Assembly: GCA_019240525.1 (NCBI GenBank)
Contig: JAFAYE010000001.1
Span: forward strand, 2,577,300-2,641,299
Direction: 5' to 3'
DNA from: Candidatus Eremiobacterota bacterium
GTDB lineage: Bacteria; Vulcanimicrobiota; Vulcanimicrobiia; Vulcanimicrobiales; Vulcanimicrobiaceae
Length of the DNA stretch: 64,000 nt
The position numbers and the translations under genes were made by a program. Below are positions 1-8,960 of this stretch, in pieces; position 1 is the stretch's first letter; every line of letters starts with the position of its first letter. A model generated the notes under the pieces. The model was not told the origin of the DNA and searched no databases. It saw nothing but the letters and a program-made list of their open reading frames with translations.

Positions 1-1245
1 GCATTGAACACGACTGGGGCAGGCAAGATCGAGCACGTCGTCTACATCGTGCAAGAGAACCGCAGCTTCGATAATCTTTTCCAGGGCTATCCCGGCGCGG
101 ATACCGTAGCGAGCGGCAAGAACTCGCGCGGAAGAACGATTCAGTTGAAACCAGTGAGTCTCACTGCGCACTACGTCATCGATCACTCGGCAACGGCGAT
201 GTTTGCGGCCTGCAATGGAACGGGCAAGCTGCCCGGAACCGGCTGCCGAATGGATGGCTTCAATCGCGAAGCGTCGTTCGACTATCCGTCGGGCCTGAAA
301 TACCCTCAATATGTCTACGTGCCGCACGCGGAATCGAAGCCGTATTTCGACATGGCGCACCAGTGGGTTCTTGGCGACCGAATGTTCCAGTCGCAGCTCG
401 ACGAGAGTTTCGTTGCGCACCAGTACATCATCGCGGCGCGGGCGGCGTCGAGCGTCGATCTGCCCTATGGAGCATGGGGCTGCAGCGGTGGATCGGATGA
501 CAAGGTTGGTACGATTACCGAAAACCGCGAGTACGGTTCGCTAGAGCGGGCGTGCTTCGATTACGAAACCCTCGGCGACGAGTTAGACCACGCCAGGCTT
601 TCATGGCGATTCTATGCCAGTTCGTACGGCAGCCATCCCAGCGACGATGGTGCGGAGTGGTCGGGCTATCAGGCCGTCAAACACATTTACCATGGCCCTG
701 ATTGGAAGAAAGATGTCATCTCGCCGAATTGGAAGTTCATCACCGACGTGCGCGCCGGAAAGCTGGCAAACTTTACGTGGATCACGCCCGTCTGTCAGGA
801 CTCCGATCATGTAAACTGTCCGGGAGGATACGGTCCGTCGTGGGTTTCCGCGTTGGTCAATACGGTCGGTAAAAGCAAGTTCTGGAACTCGACCGCGATC
901 TTCGTGCAGTGGGACGATTGGGGAGGAACCTACGATCACGTTCCACCGCCGTATGAAGGCTACGACAGCTTAGGCTTCCGCGTTCCCTTATTGGTGATCT
1001 CGCCCTACGCCAAACGCAACTACGTCTCGCACGTTCAATACGAGACGGCGAGCGTGCTGCGCTTTGCCGAAGATCTCTATGGCCTCGCGCGGCTCGCTGC
1101 AGCCGATAGCCGCGCGAATTCGCCGGCATCCGATTGTTTCGACTTTTCGCAAAAGGCGCGCGCTTTCGTTCCCATCAAAGCGCCGTTTCCGCCGAGGTTC
1201 TTCATGCACCTCAATGCGGACTACTTCGCACCCGACTACGAATAG
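1..1245 (+). CDS. Phosphoesterase family protein (phospholipase C / acid phosphatase-like), 5' truncated
   Basis: The protein belongs to the phosphoesterase family that includes bacterial phospholipase C and AcpA-type acid phosphatases. The N-terminal metal-site motif QENRSFDNLF is visible, as is the C-terminal block DDWGGTYDHVPPP, which usually carries further metal ligands. The frame is open at base 1 and the first possible start is a TTG at base 4. A paralogue at 54884-56323 has a lipoprotein signal and linker of about 55 residues before the same motif, so the true start of this copy is probably upstream of the window. Expected to be exported and to hydrolyse phosphate esters; the substrate cannot be told. 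The stop is followed within two bases by a hairpin repeat. Confidence 0.85.
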   Translation, partial: ALNTTGAGKIEHVVYIVQENRSFDNLFQGYPGADTVASGKNSRGRTIQLKPVSLTAHYVIDHSATAMFAACNGTGKLPGTGCRMDGFNREASFDYPSGLKYPQYVYVPHAESKPYFDMAHQWVLGDRMFQSQLDESFVAHQYIIAARAASSVDLPYGAWGCSGGSDDKVGTITENREYGSLERACFDYETLGDELDHARLSWRFYASSYGSHPSDDGAEWSGYQAVKHIYHGPDWKKDVISPNWKFITDVRAGKLANFTWITPVCQDSDHVNCPGGYGPSWVSALVNTVGKSKFWNSTAIFVQWDDWGGTYDHVPPPYEGYDSLGFRVPLLVISPYAKRNYVSHVQYETASVLRFAEDLYGLARLAAADSRANSPASDCFDFSQKARAFVPIKAPFPPRFFMHLNADYFAPDYE

Positions 1246-1287
1246 CGCCCTTCGACAAGCTCGCCCTTCGACAGGCTCAGGGTGACA
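1246..1287. repeat. Hairpin repeat cluster 1 (one partial, one full unit)
   Basis: Contains a partial unit CCCTTCGACAAGCTC and a full unit with arms GCCCT/AGGGT (one G-T wobble) around the loop TCGACAGGCTC. It lies between two convergent genes. The tsaD stop codon (complement of 1277-1279) is inside the unit. Confidence 0.9.
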
Positions 1288-2287
1288 GGGGGAAGGCGAG
1301 GTTTGGGTCGGCGCAGAGCGTGAGCGGATCGGCGCGGACGGCATCGCGCTGATAAAACGCGGCTGCAGCGATCATCGCGGCATTGTCGGTGCAATATTGC
1401 GGCGGCGGAATGAAGGCCGGAATATCGTTGGCTCGTGCCCACGACGCGAACGCGGCTTGCAACGCAGAGTTGGCCGCAACGCCGCCGGAGAGCGCGACCG
1501 CCTTGTATTCGGCGCGCGAGTAGGCCGCTTTCAGCCGCGCCATTAGCACGTCGACAACGGCGGCTTGAAACGACGCCGCCACGTCCTCGCGCGTAGCGTC
1601 GCCTCCCGCTTCGGACTCCAGAAAATAACGAACCGACGTTTTCAAGCCCGAAAACGAGAGGTCGAGCGAGTCTCCGGAAGGGCGATGGCGTGGAAACGCT
1701 ATCGCATCGGGATTGCCTCGTTGCGCGAGCAGATCGAGCGCCGGGCCTCCAGGATAGGGAAGCCCCAGCAACCGTGCGGTCTTATCGTAAGCTTCGCCGG
1801 CGGCATCGTCGTAGGTGCGGCCGAGGACGCTCAACTCTGTTGCCGACTCGACGCTAACCAGTTGCGAATGACCGCCGGAAACGAGCAACGTGAGAAATGG
1901 ATACGGCGGTTCTTCGACGCGATCGAGGAAGGGCGCGAAAACGTGCCCGTGCAGATGATTGACGGCGTAGAGCGGCCGCTGTGACGCAAACGCGTAGGCC
2001 TTCGCCGCGGCAACGCCGACAACGAGGCTGCCGATCAACCCCGGCCCGCGGGTTACCGCGATACCGTCGATACTTTCAAGAGTCGCACCGGCGCGTTGGA
2101 GCGCGTCCTCTACCGCCGCTGAGATGAGCGCCACGTGTCGACGGCTGGCAATCTCCGGCACGATGCCGCCGTATTTTGCGTGAAACGCGTCCTGATTGGT
2201 TGCAACCGACGACAGCACGTCACTGCCGTTGCGCACGACGGCAGCGGCGGTATCGTCGCACGACGTTTCAATCGCCAAGAGCAACAC
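1277..2287 (-). CDS. tsaD: tRNA N6-adenosine threonylcarbamoyltransferase TsaD
   Basis: TsaD transfers the threonylcarbamoyl group from TC-AMP to A37 of ANN-decoding tRNAs, working with TsaB and TsaE. The 336-residue length is normal for the family. The N-terminal ASKHA motif LAIETSCDDTAAA, the HLHGH metal-binding motif and the SGGHSQL and SGGVAANSAL blocks are all present. The GTG at 2287 is chosen because it sits just before the conserved LLLAIETSCD; the frame stays open for another 190 residues upstream, but that part reads as the complement of the divergent glycosidase gene. The last three residues (Leu-Ser-Pro) and the TGA come from the hairpin repeat. Confidence 0.95.
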   Translation of the reverse strand: MLLLAIETSCDDTAAAVVRNGSDVLSSVATNQDAFHAKYGGIVPEIASRRHVALISAAVEDALQRAGATLESIDGIAVTRGPGLIGSLVVGVAAAKAYAFASQRPLYAVNHLHGHVFAPFLDRVEEPPYPFLTLLVSGGHSQLVSVESATELSVLGRTYDDAAGEAYDKTARLLGLPYPGGPALDLLAQRGNPDAIAFPRHRPSGDSLDLSFSGLKTSVRYFLESEAGGDATREDVAASFQAAVVDVLMARLKAAYSRAEYKAVALSGGVAANSALQAAFASWARANDIPAFIPPPQYCTDNAAMIAAAAFYQRDAVRADPLTLCADPNLAFPLSP

Positions 2288-2344
2288 AGGCTGCAAATTA
2301 GCGCTTGGGAGGAGCGCGCCTCTTAAGCAAGCAATCGGTTCGAT

Positions 2345-4876
2345 GTGAGCGCTCGGATCTTTGGCTCGGGCGAGCGTATCGCTGCCTACGAGGTCGACGA
2401 TACACAACTCGCCGTTGGCAGCACGCTCGGCGGCCCGAAGGGCGCGATCGTTATCAAGGCATCCGGAGCGATTGAAAAGCTCTACTCGGGCGACCTCGGA
2501 GTCACGCTTCTGGCCGGTATCTCGGTTCAGTTCTGGGACGGACCGACCGGGGCCGCGCGTACGAAAGTCCAGGGTAAGTTTGAAATCCATACGTACTTTC
2601 AAGAGTACGCATACCGCATTGACTCGGGTGTGACGGTTCGGGAGCGGGTCTTCGTGCTCAGCGGGGTGCCGCGCGGCGACGAGGTCGAGCCACTGACGGC
2701 GTACGTCGAAGTTGAGATTCGCAACGACTCCGACCAAACGCGCGAGTTTGACAGCATCGTCGGCGCGCTGCTGCGCGGCAATACCGAGCGCGACGTACGC
2801 GCGCGCTACGACCGCTCGCTGCACGCCGTCGGCGCGTGGAATGCGTCGGCGCCGCAACAGGGCCGCGCGATTCGTCCGTCGCTAGCGCCGCGCAGCTTTG
2901 AAGTTACCGACGATCACGGGAAGATGAATCGCGCGCATTTTGCCGGCGAGCTCAGCAATGCGATTGCGCGAAATGTAGCCGAACCGATTGCACTCTTCCA
3001 TCATCATCACCGCCTGACGCCGGGCGCGCGACGCGGTTTTTGGGTGACGATGGTGGGCTCTCCGGGTGGGATTGCCGGCGCCCGCCGCTGCCTTCGAACT
3101 GCGCCCAGCGCGAAAGCGGCGTTTGCGAAAACGGGGCGCCATTACAAAGAGGCACTGGATCGTTCGATCGTGGTGAGCCCCGACGCGAACGTCAACCGGG
3201 GCGTACTCTGGGCGAAAGCAAACATGCTGCGCACGCAGCTCAACGCGCCGACCGGATGGTGCTTCGTCAATGACCCGACCCGCTCGAACAACAGCGTCGG
3301 CCGCGATACCGCCGAATTCGCACTCGGCGCCGATTACCTCACACCGAAGTTCTCGCGCGACTCGCTACGCTGGTATCTGCGCAACGCCGAGCGAAACGGG
3401 AAAATCGTCGAATACTACGACGTCCGCGACGGGACGCCAAACGACTACGGACTCAACGTCAACGACGATACGCCGCTGGTGATCTTAGCGGCGGCCCACC
3501 ACTCGCTGGTTACGGGCGACCTCGAATTTTTGCGCGAGTCGTATCCTGCGGCCAAACACGCCGCCGAATATCTTCTCTCGCAGCGTGACGAGCGCGGTCT
3601 GGTGTGGTGCACCGCGACAGAGACCGCCACGTGGGGAATCGTCGGCTGGCGCAACATCATCGACGATTATCGAATTTCCGGCGCATCGACCGAAATCAAC
3701 TCGCTATGCTTTGGCGCGCTTCGGGCGATGGCGGTGATGTCGACGACGCTTGGGAAGAAGAAGGACGCCGTGCGTTTCGAGCGCGAGGCGTTGGCATTGC
3801 GAGCGGCGATCAATAAGCACTTACTCGATCCACAGACCGGGCTCTACTATCTCAACATCGACGTCGACGGGCGGCCGCGCTCGAACGTCACCGCCGATAT
3901 GCTATTTCCGGTGTTGATGGGCGTCGCCGATCATGACGTTGCCGCGCGGATCATCAGCCGGCTCAGCGTGCCGGCATTTTGGACCGAGGCGGGCATTCGT
4001 ACGGTGCCCCGCGACGATATCGAGTACAGCCCGACGCGCAGTTGGGGGTTGCTCGGCGGCGTTTGGGTTGGGATGTCGTTCATCTACGCTTTTGCCGCCG
4101 CACGCTTCAATCCAGGGCTCATGGCCTACGCGTTGAGCACGAGCTTCGCGCATTACTCCCGGGATCCGGGCCGAAATAACACGGTGCCCGGGCAGTTCTC
4201 GGAGTGGCTTCACGGCGAGACCCTTGCGAATCAGGGCATGATGCTCTCTCCGTGGTATCCGCCGCACTATCTTTGGGCAGCCATCGAAGGCGCGTGCGGT
4301 CTACAACCTCGCGCAGAGGGCATTGCCTGCAATCCTCGGTTGCCGCCACAGTGGAAATGGCTTGGCGCGCGCAACGTTCCGGTTCGCGGAAAGAACTTGG
4401 CGTGGTTCGTCGCTCGCGTGGCCGTGCCGACGCTTTACGCCGGCTTCCGCTGTACTACCGAGCTGCCGTTGCAAACGTACACCGGCGACGTAACGCCGAT
4501 GCTGTGCCTCAACGAAGAGGTTACCGAGATCGCGCTGCGCCGCGGGGATGGATATGCGATTCTCATGGGCAACACCGCGACGCGCACGGTAACCACCCCC
4601 TTGCGATTCGCACGACCGCTGCCGGGCCGATACCACGTGCGATATTTTACGAGCCTGCTCGGGGAGTGGATAGAACGCCAGAACGTCGAGGGGCGCGATC
4701 TGGAGCGCGGGCTTGCGATTGATTTGGATGCGCTCGGATTCTGCGTCATCGAGTTGCAGCGCGTGCGCTCTTCGCCTCCGCTTACGACGACGCGAAATCG
4801 CGCTCGCGGGCGGCCCACGTCGCCAATGTCGCCAGCAACGCAGTTAGGACGATCAAGCCGCCGGCGATCCACATGA
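2345..4876 (+). CDS. Six-hairpin (alpha/alpha barrel) glycoside hydrolase, amylo-alpha-1,6-glucosidase-like
   Basis: An 843-residue protein starting at GTG 2345. An N-terminal beta-sandwich-like region (about 1-260) precedes an (alpha/alpha)6-type barrel (about 280-680) with the blocks GRDTAEF and EWLHGETLANQGMMLSPWYPP, then a short beta-rich C-terminus. This layout matches debranching-enzyme-like or GH94/GH63-like glycosidases. The exact family and substrate cannot be fixed by eye, and no signal peptide is visible, so it is probably cytoplasmic. The last ~31 codons overlap the 3' end of the convergent ctaG gene; this basic tail may be read-through into antisense rather than domain. It is divergent from tsaD, with 57 nt between the starts. 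Confidence 0.75.
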   Translation: MSARIFGSGERIAAYEVDDTQLAVGSTLGGPKGAIVIKASGAIEKLYSGDLGVTLLAGISVQFWDGPTGAARTKVQGKFEIHTYFQEYAYRIDSGVTVRERVFVLSGVPRGDEVEPLTAYVEVEIRNDSDQTREFDSIVGALLRGNTERDVRARYDRSLHAVGAWNASAPQQGRAIRPSLAPRSFEVTDDHGKMNRAHFAGELSNAIARNVAEPIALFHHHHRLTPGARRGFWVTMVGSPGGIAGARRCLRTAPSAKAAFAKTGRHYKEALDRSIVVSPDANVNRGVLWAKANMLRTQLNAPTGWCFVNDPTRSNNSVGRDTAEFALGADYLTPKFSRDSLRWYLRNAERNGKIVEYYDVRDGTPNDYGLNVNDDTPLVILAAAHHSLVTGDLEFLRESYPAAKHAAEYLLSQRDERGLVWCTATETATWGIVGWRNIIDDYRISGASTEINSLCFGALRAMAVMSTTLGKKKDAVRFEREALALRAAINKHLLDPQTGLYYLNIDVDGRPRSNVTADMLFPVLMGVADHDVAARIISRLSVPAFWTEAGIRTVPRDDIEYSPTRSWGLLGGVWVGMSFIYAFAAARFNPGLMAYALSTSFAHYSRDPGRNNTVPGQFSEWLHGETLANQGMMLSPWYPPHYLWAAIEGACGLQPRAEGIACNPRLPPQWKWLGARNVPVRGKNLAWFVARVAVPTLYAGFRCTTELPLQTYTGDVTPMLCLNEEVTEIALRRGDGYAILMGNTATRTVTTPLRFARPLPGRYHVRYFTSLLGEWIERQNVEGRDLERGLAIDLDALGFCVIELQRVRSSPPLTTTRNRARGRPTSPMSPATQLGRSSRRRST

Positions 4877-5483
4877 CCGCCCCGGCGTTACGCTGATCGG
4901 CCAGCGCCGCCGAGAGCGAACCGGTCGGCGCGAGGTAGTGGGAATAGAGCGGCGTTCGTTGACTGACCAGCACCATGCCGAGCAACGCGCCTTGCGGCAG
5001 GGCAACGATCAGATAGAGCAGTCGCGCCGGGTAGGCGAGCGGTCGCACTGGGGGCGCAGCGACGACCGGAAGCCAAAAGACGATGCCGGCGGCGAGATAG
5101 AGCATATGTTCCGCGACATGAACCCATTGGTACTCGAGTGAAAGCTCGTACAGCGGTGAGAAATGCGTCGCCCACAGTGCTGCGACGAAAATAAAGAACG
5201 CGACCGGCGGGCGGGCGACGACGTGCAATGGCCGAATCGCCCGCACGAGCGCGGCGGTCGCGCCTTTCGGGGCGACGCGTGTGAACAGATCGAACGGCCG
5301 CGCGAGCAGCAGCAGAAGCGAAACGATATAAAACAGAATCAGATGCTGCACCATATGCCAGCCAAACGAAACGTCGGCGAGCCGCTCGAGCGGCGGCGCA
5401 ACGGCGGCGATTCCAGCAAAGACCGCCGCGCTGAGAAAGAGCGCTCGCCTCACGCGGCGACTTCGTGGTGCGGGACGTGTCAT
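4782..5483 (-). CDS. ctaG: Cytochrome c oxidase assembly protein, CtaG family (caa3 type)
   Basis: A 233-residue polytopic membrane protein with about six hydrophobic segments. Histidines in transmembrane contexts (FGWHMVQHLILF, ATHFSPL, VAEHMLYL) are typical of the caa3_CtaG family, which helps insert copper into heme-copper oxidases. The ATG overlaps the qcrB stop as ATGA, so it is the last gene of the (-) operon ctaE-qcrA-qcrB-ctaG. The family is distinct from the Cox11-type CtaG. Its 3' end overlaps the convergent glycoside hydrolase by 95 nt. Confidence 0.85.
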   Translation of the reverse strand: MTRPAPRSRRVRRALFLSAAVFAGIAAVAPPLERLADVSFGWHMVQHLILFYIVSLLLLLARPFDLFTRVAPKGATAALVRAIRPLHVVARPPVAFFIFVAALWATHFSPLYELSLEYQWVHVAEHMLYLAAGIVFWLPVVAAPPVRPLAYPARLLYLIVALPQGALLGMVLVSQRTPLYSHYLAPTGSLSAALADQRNAGAVMWIAGGLIVLTALLATLATWAARERDFASS

Positions 5484-6844
5484 GGCAGCGGTTCTTCTTC
5501 GAATCCTCCCTTAAGGTTTCGCCGCAAGCGAATTCGCATTGCCTTGTGCACGCCATGGCGCTCTCGAAGCTCCCTGGCCGCGGCATAGGCGACGAAGAAC
5601 CCGAGCAGTGGCCCGAGCAGGATGAATATTCGATAGAACGTGACGATCGTCGTGACATTAATATGTAAGTAGCGCGCTTGCACGTCATCGCCGCCGGCGG
5701 CAATGAACGATGCCACAAAGATGGCGACCGCGACCCCGGCACCGGTGCGCCACGGTACGTCGCGCGGATTATCCAGCAACTGATGGGACGCGCGATCTTT
5801 GCGAATCGCCGCGTCGATCCACGGCCAAACCAAAAAGACCGAAAAGAGAAGCATTGGGAGCAGCACGGCCGGCCAAAATGGCGACGGAATCACCCAATGC
5901 CACAGGTGTGCGGCGAAGGCCGGCCCGACTCGAAGTGCGCCCTCGAGCCAGCCGATGTACCAATCTGGTTGCGCAGGGCTGACGGCGTTCCAGGGATCGT
6001 ACGGCCCCCAAAGCCAGATCGGATTGATTTGCACGAGCGCGCCCAGCGCGGCCGTCACCGCGACAACGGCCATCAAGAGCGCAAGAGACTTCACGGCGTA
6101 CTTTGGAAAGAGCGGCGAACCGACGACGTTGTGCTCGGTGCGCCCCGGTCCGGGAAACTGCGCGTGCTTCTGACGCCATAGGACGACGAGATGCAGCGTG
6201 ATGAGACCCGCTAACGTGAAGGGCACGACGTAGATATGCATGACGAAGAGGCGTGATAACAGTTCTTTCGATGGAAAGACGCCGCCGACGAGCAGAAATG
6301 AAAGCCAGGTTCCGATCAGGGGGATCGATTGTACGACAGCGACCGCGATCCGCAAGCCGATACCGCTGAGCAGATCGTCGGGCAGCGAGTATCCGGTGAA
6401 GCCTTCGAAGATGGCGAGCCAAAAGAGTGAGAAGCCGATGACCCAATTGATCTCTCGCGGTTTGCGAAAAGCACCCGTAAAGAAAATGCGGGCCATGTGC
6501 GTGGCAATGCCGGCGACGAAGAGCAACGCCGTCCAGTGATGAATCTGGCGCACCAGCAGCCCGAGCCGTACCTCGAAGCTCAAGGCCATCGCGGAACGAT
6601 ACGCATGGGAGACGCGAACGCCGTCGAGCAGCGCGTATGGCCCGTTGTAAACCGTTTTTGCACTGTTCGGATCGAAGAACAGCGCCAAAAACGTCCCCGT
6701 CGCCAGAAGTATCATGAAGGCATATACATTGATCTCGCCGAGCATGAACGACCAATGGTCGGGAAACGCCTTGCGTAGCGCGTGGCGGACGAAATGCGCT
6801 GTTCCCAGACGATCGTCAATCCATAGCAAGAAGCCTTCGATCAT
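5480..6844 (-). CDS. qcrB: Cytochrome bc complex cytochrome b subunit (QcrB)
   Basis: A 454-residue full-length cytochrome b with N- and C-terminal halves fused. It carries quinol-oxidising and quinone-reducing sites and two b hemes. Heme-ligand histidines lie in transmembrane helices (RQIHHWTALLFVAGIATHM and MHIYVVPFTLAGLITLHL), and the family WGPYDPWNAV block follows. The C-terminus ends in a basic tail. The ATG at 6844 is preferred: the frame stays open upstream, but that part overlaps qcrA and has no membrane character. The start is 8 nt after the qcrA stop, and the gene overlaps ctaG by 4 nt. Confidence 0.93.
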   Translation of the reverse strand: MIEGFLLWIDDRLGTAHFVRHALRKAFPDHWSFMLGEINVYAFMILLATGTFLALFFDPNSAKTVYNGPYALLDGVRVSHAYRSAMALSFEVRLGLLVRQIHHWTALLFVAGIATHMARIFFTGAFRKPREINWVIGFSLFWLAIFEGFTGYSLPDDLLSGIGLRIAVAVVQSIPLIGTWLSFLLVGGVFPSKELLSRLFVMHIYVVPFTLAGLITLHLVVLWRQKHAQFPGPGRTEHNVVGSPLFPKYAVKSLALLMAVVAVTAALGALVQINPIWLWGPYDPWNAVSPAQPDWYIGWLEGALRVGPAFAAHLWHWVIPSPFWPAVLLPMLLFSVFLVWPWIDAAIRKDRASHQLLDNPRDVPWRTGAGVAVAIFVASFIAAGGDDVQARYLHINVTTIVTFYRIFILLGPLLGFFVAYAAARELRERHGVHKAMRIRLRRNLKGGFEEEPLP

Positions 6845-6852
6845 CGAAAGTG

Positions 6853-7659
6853 CTAGCCGCGTTCCCAGAAACCCGGACCGACCGGTTCGGGGAAATCGCC
6901 GGTTGCGCGCAAGATCCCGTCGCTGCCGATTTCGATCGGCAGTCGCGGCAGAGCGTGATCGGCGGGGCCCGAAACGACCGAGCCATTGTCGAGCACGGCG
7001 AAGGCTGACTGGTGGCAAGGGCAAATCAGCTCGTGCGCGTCCGATCGATAGAGGGCAACCGGGCAGCCCGCATGGGTGCAGAGCCGTGAATACACCATGT
7101 AGCCCTGGACGCTTCCCGACGTTCCGTCGGGAACCCGAACGAGCGTCGCAATCGACTGCGAGTCTTCGCGCGCGTTCTCGGGGAAGACAGTCAAGGTCGA
7201 GTCAACGTTTACGTCATCGACGTGAACCGCGCTGCCGTCTTCCCGGACGATTCGCGACCCCTTCCGCCAACTAGTATGAAAGAGCAACCGGTCGGGGTCG
7301 AGCCCGAGCGACCGAATCGGCAGAATCATTGCTGCCGCGAACGATGCGAGCGCCGCGCCGAGAAGCCCGAGTAAGAAGCGTGGCCGCGTAACTTGGCGCA
7401 GCCCTTCATCCGCCTCGGTGCTCTGGGCCGCGCGGTCGGCCGGCGAAGATGGCCACGTGTCGATGCGATCGACGACCTGCTCTTCCGGCAGAATCCAGAA
7501 CGCCCATCCGACGGCGGCAGCGCTCAAGGCGGCGGCCGAAACCGCGATGGCGAGGCCCTCTACCAAACGATCGGCGGTGATGAAATAGGCCGCGATGAAG
7601 ACCACGCTGCCCAAGATTGCCGTGACGAGCGCCGCTGCAATCGCAACTTCTTTCCTCAT
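6853..7659 (-). CDS. qcrA: Rieske iron-sulfur subunit of the bc complex (QcrA)
   Basis: A 268-residue protein. The [2Fe-2S] ligands are in CTHAGCP and CPCHQS. There are several hydrophobic N-terminal segments (about residues 8-28, 36-58 and 95-115), more than the single anchor of classical Rieske proteins and like the three-helix actinobacterial QcrA. The ATG overlaps the ctaE stop as ATGA. The protein passes electrons from quinol at QcrB to the QcrC hemes on the outer face of the inner membrane. Confidence 0.93.
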   Translation of the reverse strand: MRKEVAIAAALVTAILGSVVFIAAYFITADRLVEGLAIAVSAAALSAAAVGWAFWILPEEQVVDRIDTWPSSPADRAAQSTEADEGLRQVTRPRFLLGLLGAALASFAAAMILPIRSLGLDPDRLLFHTSWRKGSRIVREDGSAVHVDDVNVDSTLTVFPENAREDSQSIATLVRVPDGTSGSVQGYMVYSRLCTHAGCPVALYRSDAHELICPCHQSAFAVLDNGSVVSGPADHALPRLPIEIGSDGILRATGDFPEPVGPGFWERG

Positions 7660-8246
7660 CGGATTAAGTAGATGGTGGAGAAGAGTCCAAGCCAGACGAT
7701 CAGCACGAAATGCCAGTAATACGTCATCGCCTCGGCACCGGCCCGGTTGTTCACCTGCAACGCCGGGCTGCGCATGCCCACGAGCAGGGCGACGAGAATG
7801 CCCATTCCGGCGATGACGTGCAGCAAATGAAAGCCGGTCATCGCGTAGTAGATCGAGCCGTACGCATTGGTGGAGATCGTGAAGTCGTCGCCGGCATAAC
7901 CGTGAAGCGATTCGAGCACGAAGCCGCCGGCCGCAACGATCGCGGTCAAGGTCCACAAACGCGCCGCGCGCATGTTGCCACGATCCATGGCTTTGCCCGC
8001 AAAGACCATCACGACCGAGGCGGCAAACAAGAGAAAGGTTCCATAGCCGGCCTCCCAGGGACGCAAATGTACCATCGGTGGCGGCCATTGTGCGCGGTTA
8101 GCGCGCAACACGAAGTACGCGCCGAAGAGCGCGGCAAAAAACATCAGCTCGGAAGCAAGGAAGAGGACCACGCCAAGGACCAGCGGGTGCGCTCGTATCG
8201 GCAGCGGCGCAGGTGGCCGGGCGCTGTGCTCCGCCGAAGTGGCCAT
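7656..8246 (-). CDS. ctaE: Cytochrome c oxidase subunit III (CtaE)
   Basis: A 196-residue five-helix COX III. Visible signatures are the early SELMFFAALFGAYF block, the FHLLHVIAGMGI helix and the final YYWHFVLIVWLGLF helix. The ATG at 8246 has the purine-rich AGGACGAGG upstream. It is the first gene of the (-) operon and is divergent from ctaC across 63 nt. Confidence 0.94.
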   Translation of the reverse strand: MATSAEHSARPPAPLPIRAHPLVLGVVLFLASELMFFAALFGAYFVLRANRAQWPPPMVHLRPWEAGYGTFLLFAASVVMVFAGKAMDRGNMRAARLWTLTAIVAAGGFVLESLHGYAGDDFTISTNAYGSIYYAMTGFHLLHVIAGMGILVALLVGMRSPALQVNNRAGAEAMTYYWHFVLIVWLGLFSTIYLIR

Positions 8247-8309
8247 GCCTCGTCCTACCCGCCGGGCTGCTTCCCTACACGACGGACGAGTTTGGGGTAA
8301 AGTGCGCAC
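8247..8309. promoter_or_regulatory. Divergent promoter region between the two oxidase operons
   Basis: This 63-nt gap must hold the promoters for both ctaE-qcrA-qcrB-ctaG and ctaC-ctaD. On the + strand, TAAAGT at 8298-8303 ends 6 nt before the GTG of ctaC, matching the leaderless arrangement seen elsewhere in the window. No good -35 is visible. Shared control of both operons is an inference from the layout. Confidence 0.45.
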
Positions 8310-8960
8310 GTGGAATGGCTGACGAATCCCGCCTCGAGCCACGGCATTCTGATGCGCACGGATTGGTACATTTTTATCGGCGCGGGCATTTTCGTCGGTC
8401 TCTACGTCTACGCGTGCATCTTTTGGTGCCTCATACGCTACCGGCGTGCAGCGAACACGGCCGCCCAACAATTTAGCGGCAATACCCCTCTCGAGCTTCT
8501 GTACGTGGCGTTGCCGCTGCTAATGGTGATAGCGCTCTTCGGCGTCACCTATGCGATCGAAAAGCCGGTCGATCGCGTCGCGGTCGATCCGCAAAACACG
8601 ATCGAGGTCACTGCCTTCCGCTGGTCGTGGCGCTTCGATTATCCTGGGCGTTTCGCCGCGTTCGGGACGCCCGCGAATCCTCCGACGCTTTTCCTACCTG
8701 AGGGAGAGACTACCGAGATCCGCCTGCGGTCGGTGGACGTCACGCACTCGTTCTGGGTGCCGGCATTTCTCTTCAAGCGCGACGCGATTCCGGGGATGAC
8801 GAACGTCTTCGACCTCACTCCGACGCGTACCGGAGAGTTCATCGGCCGGTGCGCGAACTTTTGCGGACTCGACCATGCGTTAATGTCGTTTACGGTGCGG
8901 GTCGTGCCTCGATCGGCCTACGGCCGCTTCGTTGCCTCACGGGGAACTGCGATACCGTGA
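8310..8960 (+). CDS. ctaC: Cytochrome c oxidase subunit II (CtaC), CuA type
   Basis: A 216-residue subunit II with two N-terminal membrane helices and a cupredoxin domain. The dinuclear CuA site is intact: His in DVTHSFW and the motif CANFCGLDHALM (C-x3-C-x3-H-x2-M). The protein accepts electrons from cytochrome c and feeds subunit I. There is no fused cytochrome c domain, so it is aa3 rather than caa3 by this criterion. GTG start; the stop overlaps the ctaD start as GTGA. Confidence 0.94.
   Translation: MEWLTNPASSHGILMRTDWYIFIGAGIFVGLYVYACIFWCLIRYRRAANTAAQQFSGNTPLELLYVALPLLMVIALFGVTYAIEKPVDRVAVDPQNTIEVTAFRWSWRFDYPGRFAAFGTPANPPTLFLPEGETTEIRLRSVDVTHSFWVPAFLFKRDAIPGMTNVFDLTPTRTGEFIGRCANFCGLDHALMSFTVRVVPRSAYGRFVASRGTAIP

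Noticed and set aside
2288-2857. N-terminal extension of TsaD to 526 aa
   Set aside because: Overlaps the divergent glycosidase gene and is not conserved; normal TsaD length begins at 2287.
4888-5742. 284-aa ORF over ctaG and the qcrB end
   Set aside because: Out of frame with two clear membrane protein genes.
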